From Candidatus Roizmanbacteria bacterium CG_4_9_14_0_8_um_filter_34_12 (GTDB lineage: Bacteria > Patescibacteriota > Microgenomatia > UBA1406 > GWC2-37-13), in contig PFTH01000092.1 of the NCBI GenBank assembly GCA_002789465.1, positions 1 through 5,340 on the forward strand: DNA of 5,340 nucleotides, written 5' to 3'. A model generated the notes under the pieces. The model searched no databases. It saw only the letters and a program-made list of their open reading frames with translations, and was not told the DNA's origin. A program made the position numbers and the translations under genes. Positions 1 through 5,340 of this stretch are shown in pieces (position 1 is the stretch's first letter; every line of letters starts with the position of its first letter).

Positions 1-888
1 GAATTGATCAAACGAAAAGCACAAGTGGTTGTTGTTGATATAAATTTAAACAAAAAATCATACTTATTCACGGAAAAACTTCATAAAAAAGCTAAAGTTA
101 TCAAATTAGATATCTGTAATTATCAAAAGCTCACAAATTTAATTAAAAGATACAAAATCGATTTTATCTTTCATTTGGCGGCTCAATCATTAGTTGGAGA
201 AGGTTATAAAAATCCAAAATATACTTTAGAAAATAATATTTTAGGAACGATTAATATTCTTGAGGCAACAAGAAATAATCCTAAGATTAAGGGTTTAGTC
301 GTTGCTTCGTCAGATAAATGCTACGGTAAGCTAAATAAAAAGCAATATATTGAAACTGATCCCCTATCAGGAGATCATCCTTATAATACGTCAAAGTCAG
401 CTACTGATTTAATCAGTACCACTTATTACGCCACTTATAAAACTCCGGTGATTGTGACACGTTTTGGAAACATCTACGGTGAGGGTGACTTGAATTATTC
501 CCGCATTATTCCCGGCATTATGAAGTCAATTATTACTGACAAAATATTGGAAATACGGAGCAACGGAAAATTTATCCGTGATTATCTATATGTTAAAGAT
601 GTAGTGGCAGGTTATTTATTGCTTGCACAAAATATTGAAAAAGCAAAGGGTCAGGCTTATAACTTCGGATCAAATGATACCTTGTCAGTTCTTGAAGTAA
701 TTCAAACAGTTGGACAATCTTTAAAACAAAAAATCAACTATAAAATTCTCAATACTGCAATTAATGAAATTCCCTATCAATCTTTGGACTTTTCAAAAAT
801 TAAAAAAGAATTCGGATGGAAACCAAAAGAAAATATGCAACAGACTATCAAAAATATTCTGAGTTGGTATAAAGAAAGCCTACTTTAA
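1..888 (+). CDS. rfbG: CDP-glucose 4,6-dehydratase-like SDR, 5' end cut off by window
   Basis: NAD-dependent extended short-chain dehydrogenase that probably converts a nucleotide-activated hexose (most likely CDP-glucose) to its 4-keto-6-deoxy form in the cytoplasm. The frame is open from base 1 and gives 295 visible residues. The Rossmann GxxGxxG is missing and the visible part begins at the second beta strand (QVVVVD), so about 25-30 N-terminal residues lie upstream; the TTG at base 4 is not a credible start. Counting from base 1, FHLAAQ is at 57-62, SSDKCYG at 103-109, the catalytic YxxxK pair is Y128/K132, RFGNIYGEGD is at 154-163 and RDYLYVKD at 193-200. The SDKCY signature is typical of CDP-glucose 4,6-dehydratases (TSDKCY), and an RfbH gene follows in the same locus. 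Against this, the usual RPWQHV segment of that family is replaced by a generic RDYLYVKD. GDP-mannose 4,6-dehydratase or another SDR is the alternative. The fold is certain; the substrate is moderately so. Confidence 0.8.
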   Translation, partial: ELIKRKAQVVVVDINLNKKSYLFTEKLHKKAKVIKLDICNYQKLTNLIKRYKIDFIFHLAAQSLVGEGYKNPKYTLENNILGTINILEATRNNPKIKGLVVASSDKCYGKLNKKQYIETDPLSGDHPYNTSKSATDLISTTYYATYKTPVIVTRFGNIYGEGDLNYSRIIPGIMKSIITDKILEIRSNGKFIRDYLYVKDVVAGYLLLAQNIEKAKGQAYNFGSNDTLSVLEVIQTVGQSLKQKINYKILNTAINEIPYQSLDFSKIKKEFGWKPKENMQQTIKNILSWYKESLL

Positions 889-2676
889 CAGTTGTTTAAT
901 TTCTGCCATTTCTTTCTCCGGTAAAAACGGAAACATGTCATCAATTGGAAGCGAAATCATTTTCCCATCCGGCATCTTTTTTGAAGAAACTGTCAAAATA
1001 TCCTGCCACTTTGGACAAAGCACTTCACAGATACAAGTATTTTTATAATCAAGTACTGCTTTTACTTTGGTCTTTAACTGTCCATTATTTTTTATCTGAA
1101 AATATTTTATTCCATATGCTTTTGCTATTTTTTCAGTGTTGGGAAAAGAAACACCGGAGTTTTTGCCTTCACCAATAAAACGGCTTTGAAAAAAGTTTCT
1201 TTGTGTGGTGCGTATTGCCAAATACCCTTGATTATTGATGACAAATATTTTTGCCGGAATTTTATGATGAACAATGGTTTGCAGTTCGTGAATATTCATC
1301 TGAAAAGAACCGTCACCGGTGATGCAAATAATCCGTGACTTGGGTTTTGCTGCCCAGATTCCAATCACTGCCGGAAGATTGTATCCCATGGTGAGGGTGG
1401 CTCCGGGAATGATTGCTCTTTGATCTTTTTTTATTTTGATTGTTTGTGAGCAAATATATGCAGTTGTTCCTGCATCAAAGGTGTAGATGTCTCCTTCCTT
1501 GCTTTGATTGGAAATTTCACTTACCAGATGATACATATTGATAAAATCGAGTTTGCTTTGAATTTTTGGAAGATAAATAGCATACTTTTCCTTGATTTTT
1601 TGACAGTTTGATAGCCAGTGATTGTAATTTAGTTTTACTTGTTGTGAGATTATCCTATCTGAAAATTTATTAATAAATTGCTTTGCGTTAGACTCGATAA
1701 AAAGATCAATCTTGATGGTTTTTTTTAGGTGTTCCATTTTATCAATATCAACCACAATCTTTTTTGCATTGGGTGCAAATTTATCATATTCATGGCCGAT
1801 AAAAGGAACTGCCAAACGGCTACCTATTGCAATAATTAAATCAGAGTTTTGTAAAACAATATTTGCGCTTCGCTGTCCTTTGGTTCCGCCATGGCCAACA
1901 TAATATGGATTGTCAAATTCCAATAAATCAAGACCCATTTCCGGAACAACTACCGGAATTTTTAACATATTTGTGAATTTTATAAATTCGTTAACTGCAC
2001 CTGCTAGTCTGATTCCACCACCTGCAATAATTACTGGCTTTTTGGATAGTTGTAGTAATTTTATTAATTGATCAATTTGAGAATCAATTTCTTTGTTACT
2101 TTTTATGATAATTTGCTTTTTTTCATGACCTGAAAGTTGAGAAGGATTGATTGTTTTTGAAGCAATATCAGGAGGAATATCCAGCCAGACAGGTCCTGGT
2201 CTTTTGGAAATAGCAATATCGTACGCCTTTTCCATTTGATATCTGATATCTTCCGGTTTTTCAATAATGGCTGAATATTTACATAAAGACTGGACAATAG
2301 GAATAATGTTCAGTTCTTGAATTCCAAACTGCCTTAATTTCGGGACATTGGAAAAATATGCCATTTGACTTGTTTTTGCCTGACTGGAAATGAAGATGCA
2401 AGGAATGGAATTTTGCCATGCTTCCAAAAGACCGGTGATGGCGTTTGTACTGCCGGGACCGGATGTGACCATCACTGCTCCAAGTTTTCCACTGGTTTTT
2501 GTAAAAGCTTCAGCGGCCATGGCAGCTGCTTGTTCATGATGATGACAGATATATCTTATCTTTTTATGAGATACAGTAGCATCGTTTAAAAACATCGCTC
2601 CCCCACCTGCAATGGTGAAGATATGGGTAGCATTGTTTTTATACAGAAAATCAATGATATAATCAGCAACCCGCAT
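880..2676 (-). CDS. ThDP-dependent acetolactate synthase-like enzyme of sugar locus (YerE-like)
   Basis: A 598-residue enzyme with the three-domain layout of the acetohydroxyacid synthase/pyruvate decarboxylase superfamily. The N-terminal Pyr domain (about 1-170) has GGGAMFLND at 24-32 and the cofactor-activating glutamate E48 in HHHEQAAA. A central domain spans about 195-340. The C-terminal PP domain carries the ThDP/Mg motif GDGS at 454-457 followed after 24 residues by NN at 481-482. All key cofactor residues are present. Length is normal for the family. The GGGAMxLND start and the C-terminal DGK...P.DDMFPFLP segment match, from memory, the group found in O-antigen clusters and not the anabolic Ile/Val enzyme; no regulatory-subunit gene is adjacent. 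By analogy with Yersinia YerE it may transfer an acetyl unit from pyruvate to a 4-keto nucleotide sugar. The start ATG lies 8 bases after the SDR stop without a Shine-Dalgarno, suggesting coupled translation. Its 3' end overlaps the convergent dehydratase by 9 bases. Family is certain, substrate inferred. Confidence 0.88.
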   Translation of the reverse strand: MRVADYIIDFLYKNNATHIFTIAGGGAMFLNDATVSHKKIRYICHHHEQAAAMAAEAFTKTSGKLGAVMVTSGPGSTNAITGLLEAWQNSIPCIFISSQAKTSQMAYFSNVPKLRQFGIQELNIIPIVQSLCKYSAIIEKPEDIRYQMEKAYDIAISKRPGPVWLDIPPDIASKTINPSQLSGHEKKQIIIKSNKEIDSQIDQLIKLLQLSKKPVIIAGGGIRLAGAVNEFIKFTNMLKIPVVVPEMGLDLLEFDNPYYVGHGGTKGQRSANIVLQNSDLIIAIGSRLAVPFIGHEYDKFAPNAKKIVVDIDKMEHLKKTIKIDLFIESNAKQFINKFSDRIISQQVKLNYNHWLSNCQKIKEKYAIYLPKIQSKLDFINMYHLVSEISNQSKEGDIYTFDAGTTAYICSQTIKIKKDQRAIIPGATLTMGYNLPAVIGIWAAKPKSRIICITGDGSFQMNIHELQTIVHHKIPAKIFVINNQGYLAIRTTQRNFFQSRFIGEGKNSGVSFPNTEKIAKAYGIKYFQIKNNGQLKTKVKAVLDYKNTCICEVLCPKWQDILTVSSKKMPDGKMISLPIDDMFPFLPEKEMAEIKQLLK

Positions 2677-2684
2677 AAGATTTT

Positions 2685-3605
2685 TTATTTTTTAACTACG
2701 CAAAGATTTGCGTATTTATCATTAATAATCTCTTTTTTATTTAGTAAATCTAGGTTTTCATTATACCAATCCAAAAGTGTTTTTATTCCTTGTTCAATTG
2801 TAGTGATCTTAAGATTTTTTACTTCATTTATTAATCGTGAATTTGAAGCGGTATATTCATTATTCAAACCCTTGTTAATTATCGTGATTTTTGAATGATA
2901 GTTACTTAACTGATTTATCTTATTGGCAATATCTAATAGTGAAGTTTTAGTTCCGGAACAAACATTATAAATATAATGCTTTGGATTGTGATGTAGGAAA
3001 TAATTTAGTACAAGATTAAGATCATTAACATAAAGATAATCAAAATTAACATTTTGATTTATTTTAATTTTCAGATGGAGAAGATTTTTGACAATCGCAT
3101 TGGAAATAAATCTTATTAAATAATTTTCATGTGGGCCATAGACTCCGAATAAGCGTAAGCAAATTAGTTTTTTAGAATTTAACCGCTGGGTGTATTGGGA
3201 ACAGATGTATTTGTAAAAACCATAGTCATCTCCAGGTATATTTTGACCAAATTTTTCTTCTTTAACAGAAACAATTGGTTTTCTTTTGTCATATTCTGCA
3301 CCGCTTCCGAAATAAATAATTCTTTCAACAAGATCGATATTATGAATAATATTAAAAAACATCCGGAGATTGATATCAATAATATTTTTCGTATTGGTTT
3401 GGTTTTGCGATCCTCCAATATTTGCCGTATGAATTATATAATCAACCTTATTTTTCTTAACATAATCAGAAACCGCTTTTGCATCAAGTAAATCAAGTTG
3501 TTGATGCGAAGGTGTTAGAAGACGAAATTTTTTGGAAAAATATAACGAAATATTTTTTCCAATAAACCCTGACGCACCAGTTAGTAAAAGAGTTTTCATT
3601 GTCAT
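2685..3605 (-). CDS. NAD(P)-dependent epimerase/dehydratase (extended SDR), sugar reductase or epimerase
   Basis: A 306-residue extended SDR. The Rossmann motif TGASGFIG is at residues 9-16, the catalytic serine is probably S101 in GSGAEYD, and the YxxxK pair is Y128/K132 in DDYGFYK. RLFGVYGP (151-158) and DYLYVND (189-195) are the usual substrate-side motifs. Residues to about 285 (LLDWYNE) complete the fold; roughly the last 20 are an extra lysine- and asparagine-rich tail. It lies just upstream of the ThDP enzyme gene on the same strand, so a two-gene operon is likely. In the yersiniose route a reductase (YerF) acts after the ThDP enzyme, and in abequose-type routes a 4-ketoreductase acts after RfbH; either role would fit and the sequence does not decide. 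Two starts are possible: ATG at 3605 and ATG at 3599 (MKTLLLTG). The second is two codons in and matches the usual short N-terminus of the family. No Shine-Dalgarno precedes either. Confidence 0.87.
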   Translation of the reverse strand: MTMKTLLLTGASGFIGKNISLYFSKKFRLLTPSHQQLDLLDAKAVSDYVKKNKVDYIIHTANIGGSQNQTNTKNIIDINLRMFFNIIHNIDLVERIIYFGSGAEYDKRKPIVSVKEEKFGQNIPGDDYGFYKYICSQYTQRLNSKKLICLRLFGVYGPHENYLIRFISNAIVKNLLHLKIKINQNVNFDYLYVNDLNLVLNYFLHHNPKHYIYNVCSGTKTSLLDIANKINQLSNYHSKITIINKGLNNEYTASNSRLINEVKNLKITTIEQGIKTLLDWYNENLDLLNKKEIINDKYANLCVVKK

Positions 3606-3606
3606 T

Positions 3607-3612
3607 ATTATA
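3607..3612 (-). promoter_or_regulatory. Possible -10 box (TATAAT) for the SDR/ThDP operon
   Basis: On the minus strand a perfect TATAAT lies just upstream of the SDR gene. Transcription starting about 7 bases downstream would begin near base 3600, after the first ATG (3605) and at the second ATG (3599), giving an essentially leaderless mRNA. No good -35 is seen at 16-19 bases upstream, and the region is AT-rich, so chance is a real alternative. Confidence 0.3.
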
Positions 3613-3650
3613 TGACATTATCATTCAAAATAAATGGAAACAAATCAAGC

Positions 3651-3679
3651 TTGACAAATAGTCTGGTTTAGATTAGACT
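3651..3679 (+). promoter_or_regulatory. Sigma70-type promoter of the ATPase gene
   Basis: A perfect -35 box TTGACA (3651-3656) is followed after exactly 17 bases by TAGACT (3674-3679), which matches the -10 consensus TATAAT at 4 of 6 positions, including the first T, second A and last T. Predicted transcription start is about 3686-3687, leaving a leader of only about 8 bases before the ATG at 3695. No Shine-Dalgarno is present in that leader. The palindrome at 3657-3682 fills the spacer and covers the -10 box, so a protein bound there would be expected to block RNA polymerase. Confidence 0.65.
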
Positions 3680-3682
3680 ATT
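3657..3682. repeat. Perfect 8-base inverted repeat inside the promoter (candidate operator)
   Basis: The left arm AATAGTCT (3657-3664) and right arm AGACTATT (3675-3682) are exact reverse complements separated by 10 bases (3665-3674). Arm centres are 18 bases apart. The left arm begins directly after the -35 box and the right arm covers most of the -10 box. This layout is typical of a dimeric repressor site. A small cruciform or RNA hairpin is less likely to matter, because the left arm lies upstream of the predicted transcription start. The binding protein is unknown; autoregulation by the downstream ATPase, which has a winged helix, is one inference. Confidence 0.6.
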
Positions 3683-3696
3683 CACAATAAGACTAT
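3675..3696 (+). repeat. Direct repeat of AGACTAT, second copy overlapping the ATPase start codon
   Basis: AGACTAT occurs at 3675-3681 (the right arm of the palindrome) and again at 3690-3696, where its last two bases are the A and T of the ATG at 3695. The copies start 15 bases apart, and extending each one base leftward and another beyond gives TTAGACTAT versus TAAGACTAT, 8 of 9 matching. Together with the left arm this makes three half-sites across the promoter and start. It could be a further operator half-site, or chance for a 7-base word in AT-rich DNA. Confidence 0.4.
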
Positions 3697-5083
3697 GAAA
3701 TTTATTAACAGAACGAGTGAAATATCCTTCATCCAAAAAGAGGTTGACGCGTCTAAATCATCCTTCATCATTATTTATGGCAAACGTCGAATTGGAAAGA
3801 CAGAGTTAATAAAAGAAAGTGCTAAAAATAGAAAGTTATTATATTTTCTTGGTAGACAGGTTAATAATAAGGACAACCTCGATCAACTATCAAAAACATG
3901 TTCTGTTTTTTTTAATGAACCAATATTGATCGGTCAACCTTTTTTAAATTGGGATCAATTCTTTTCATTTCTCGCGGTACGATTAAACAAAAACACGTTG
4001 ATAGTGTTTGATGAGTATCCATATTTTGTATCTGCACAACCGGGTTTAAGTACGATTTTCCAGAAATGGTGGGACGAATCTTTAAAAAAGATATCATTTT
4101 GTAAATTTATTTTATGCGGTTCAAGTTTTGGGATGATGATAGAGGAGACGCTATCAGAAAAAGCTCCACTTTATGGAAGAAGAACAGGACAGATTCATGT
4201 AAAACCGCTTAGCTATTATAATTCCTGGAAGTTTTTTCCAAATTTGTCTTTTTCAAAGTTTTTAGAATTTTATTCGGTGACTGGTGGCAACCCGGAATAT
4301 CTTACTCGTTTTTCGTCCTATAAAAACATTGATGAAGCAATAGAACAAGAGGTATTCACCACACATTCGCCTCTTTATGAAGAGATAGACTTTTTGCTTA
4401 AGGAAGAACTTCGTGAGCCTAAAAATTATTATAGTATTCTAAAATCTTTGGCTTTAAACAGAAATAAAATAAGTGATCTCATTGAGCAAACAGGTATAGA
4501 AAAAAGTTCGCTTCATACATATCTCTATTATTTAGAAAATTTGGGATTAATTGAAAAAGAGATTCCGATTACAGAAAAACATCCGGAAAAATCGAGAAAA
4601 GGTATTTTTAGAATAAAAGATCAATTTGTTCATTTTTGGTTTCAGTTTGTTCTTCCCTTTAGAAGAGAAATTGAAATAGGAGAGCTGAATTTTTTAATGA
4701 AAAAAACAAGAGAAGATTTACCGAAAATAATACAGGAGAATTATCAGAGATCTGCAACGGAAATCATCATCAGGAATGAAAGAGTGATTGGACATATTGA
4801 AAGAGTAGGAAGGTATTGGAATAATGAAATTGAAATAGATAATATTGGTTTAAATGAAAATAGAAAAGAAATATATTTTATCGAGTGTAAGTGGTCAAAC
4901 AAATTACTTGGCGGTAATGTTTTGAAAGAATTGATTTCAAAATCACAGAGAGTTGATTGGAACAAAGGAAGCCGAAAGGAAAAATATACTTTATTATCTA
5001 AATCCGGATTTACTCAAGAACTTATACAAAAATCAAAAAAAGATAAAAATATTATTTTAATTCATGAAGACAAGCTGATTTAA
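3695..5083 (+). CDS. P-loop ATPase with winged helix and C-terminal DUF234 nuclease-like domain
   Basis: A 462-residue protein of the archaeal-type ATPase family (ATPase_2 plus DUF234). The N-terminal INRTSEISFI resembles the usual F-x-x-R-E-x-E lead-in. Walker A is GKRRIGKT at 29-36, Walker B is TLIVFDEYPYF at 101-111 (D106, E107), a sensor-like CGSS is at 141-144, PLYGRRTG at 158-165 and TGGNPEYL at 196-203. A winged-helix segment follows at about 245-292. The C-terminal domain has a PD-(D/E)XK-type core, with E380/D382 in EIEID and E397-C-K399 in FIECKW, so nuclease residues look intact. No signal peptide or membrane segment is seen. Members are common in archaea and in uncultivated bacteria, often in many copies; their cellular function is poorly established. 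It has its own promoter, lacks a Shine-Dalgarno, is divergent from the SDR operon and sits 10 bases before rfbH. It has no evident sugar role and may be an inserted accessory or defence-type gene. Confidence 0.88.
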   Translation: MKFINRTSEISFIQKEVDASKSSFIIIYGKRRIGKTELIKESAKNRKLLYFLGRQVNNKDNLDQLSKTCSVFFNEPILIGQPFLNWDQFFSFLAVRLNKNTLIVFDEYPYFVSAQPGLSTIFQKWWDESLKKISFCKFILCGSSFGMMIEETLSEKAPLYGRRTGQIHVKPLSYYNSWKFFPNLSFSKFLEFYSVTGGNPEYLTRFSSYKNIDEAIEQEVFTTHSPLYEEIDFLLKEELREPKNYYSILKSLALNRNKISDLIEQTGIEKSSLHTYLYYLENLGLIEKEIPITEKHPEKSRKGIFRIKDQFVHFWFQFVLPFRREIEIGELNFLMKKTREDLPKIIQENYQRSATEIIIRNERVIGHIERVGRYWNNEIEIDNIGLNENRKEIYFIECKWSNKLLGGNVLKELISKSQRVDWNKGSRKEKYTLLSKSGFTQELIQKSKKDKNIILIHEDKLI

Positions 5084-5093
5084 TAGAATAAAT

Positions 5094-5340
5094 ATGAAAA
5101 CTAAATTTATACCCGGAAAAACTTATATTCCTGCCTCTGGGAAAATCTTCAATCAAGAAGAAATTAATAACGCAATTAAAGCGGCGAAAGACGGCTGGTG
5201 GACCGAGGGCGAGTTTGCAAAACAGTTTGAAAGCGATTTTAAGAAATATTTAGGAGTGAAATATGTTTCTTTGGTTAATTCCGGATCTTCGGCAAATCTT
5301 CTTGCTTTATACTCCTTAACATCAGAAGTATTGGGAGAGA
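5094..5340 (+). CDS. rfbH: RfbH, CDP-4-keto-6-deoxyglucose 3-dehydrase (E1), 3' end cut off by window
   Basis: The first 82 residues of a DegT/DnrJ/EryC1/StrS-fold PLP protein that runs off the window. It starts MKTKFIPGKTYIPASGK, has DGWWTEG at 33-39, a YLGVKYVSLVNSGSSANLLAL stretch around 52-72 in which GSSAN (64-68) is the PLP phosphate-binding turn, and LTSEVLGER at the cut end. The P-SGK start, DGW.T.G.F...FE and SGSSANLLAL..LTS..LGER pattern matches Salmonella and Yersinia RfbH/DdhC, recalled from memory. Known family members are about 430-440 residues, carry a [2Fe-2S] centre and replace the PLP lysine with histidine; those parts lie outside the window. This N-terminus is about 25 residues shorter than the enterobacterial one. 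The ATG at 5094 is 10 bases after the ATPase stop and lacks a Shine-Dalgarno. RfbH removes the C-3 hydroxyl of CDP-4-keto-6-deoxyglucose with the E3 reductase, which is not visible here. Confidence 0.88.
   Translation, partial: MKTKFIPGKTYIPASGKIFNQEEINNAIKAAKDGWWTEGEFAKQFESDFKKYLGVKYVSLVNSGSSANLLALYSLTSEVLGE

Noticed and set aside
4..6. TTG at base 4 as the true start of the dehydratase.
   Set aside because: The frame is open to base 1 and the protein would lack its NAD-binding GxxGxxG motif; the gene is simply cut by the window edge.
880..2676. Anabolic acetolactate synthase (IlvB) for Ile/Val synthesis.
   Set aside because: No IlvN or other branched-chain amino acid genes are nearby, and the N- and C-terminal motifs and context fit the sugar-locus group better; not fully excluded.
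945..2898. Several plus-strand open frames of 60-91 codons opposite the ThDP enzyme and SDR genes.
   Set aside because: They lie antisense to well-conserved enzymes, have no recognisable domains and read as shadows of the real genes.
3179..3491. Open frames on both strands within the SDR gene.
   Set aside because: Both overlap the SDR motifs in other frames and show no plausible protein features.
3657..3682. Rho-independent terminator or transposon end.
   Set aside because: The 10-base loop, lack of a T-tract, placement within a promoter and absence of target-site duplications or a transposase argue against both.
3912..4965. Minus-strand open frames inside the ATPase gene (3912-4097 and 4744-4965).
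   Set aside because: They are antisense to the Walker B and nuclease-like regions and are low-complexity shadows.
1..5340. CRISPR array, tRNA, rRNA, or alternative genetic code.
   Set aside because: No regularly spaced repeats or structured RNA are seen. The four complete stops are TAA or TAG and no gene needs a reassigned TGA, but four stops are too few to judge the code.

Overview
This is an AT-rich window (roughly one third G+C by eye), almost fully coding, from a bacterial surface-polysaccharide locus. It holds five protein genes, two of them cut by the window edges. The only notable non-coding stretch is the 89-base divergent intergenic region 3606-3694. Low G+C, absent Shine-Dalgarno sequences, tight packing, a sigma70-type promoter and an archaeal-style ATPase of the DUF234 kind together suggest an uncultivated bacterium. 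Candidate Phyla Radiation (Patescibacteria, perhaps Microgenomates-like) is my best guess, but this is inference and not proven by the sequence.

Layout: (1) bases 1-888, plus strand, the 3' part of an NAD-dependent nucleotide-sugar 4,6-dehydratase resembling CDP-glucose 4,6-dehydratase (RfbG/DdhB). (2) 2676-880, minus strand, a 598-residue thiamine-diphosphate (ThDP) enzyme of the acetolactate-synthase-like group seen in O-antigen loci; it overlaps gene 1 tail to tail by 9 bases. (3) 3605-2685, minus strand, an extended short-chain dehydrogenase/epimerase located 8 bases upstream of gene 2 and probably cotranscribed with it. (4) 3695-5083, plus strand, a P-loop ATPase with a winged helix and a C-terminal PD-(D/E)XK nuclease-like domain, under a strong-looking promoter with an embedded palindrome. 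(5) 5094 to the window end, plus strand, the N-terminus of RfbH, the PLP enzyme that starts C-3 deoxygenation of CDP-4-keto-6-deoxyglucose.

Genes 1, 5, 2 and 3 fit one pathway. The dehydratase would make CDP-4-keto-6-deoxyglucose, RfbH (with an E3 reductase not seen here) would remove the C-3 hydroxyl, the ThDP enzyme would add a two-carbon unit from pyruvate at the C-4 ketone, and the SDR would reduce or epimerise the product. This resembles the route to branched 3,6-dideoxyhexoses such as yersiniose A (YerE/YerF). The ATPase gene interrupts the sugar genes and has no obvious sugar role; it looks like an inserted, possibly self-regulated accessory gene. The most distinctive non-coding signal is the perfect 8-base inverted repeat (AATAGTCT/AGACTATT) lying between and over the -35 and -10 boxes of the ATPase promoter, with a third half-site running into the start codon.
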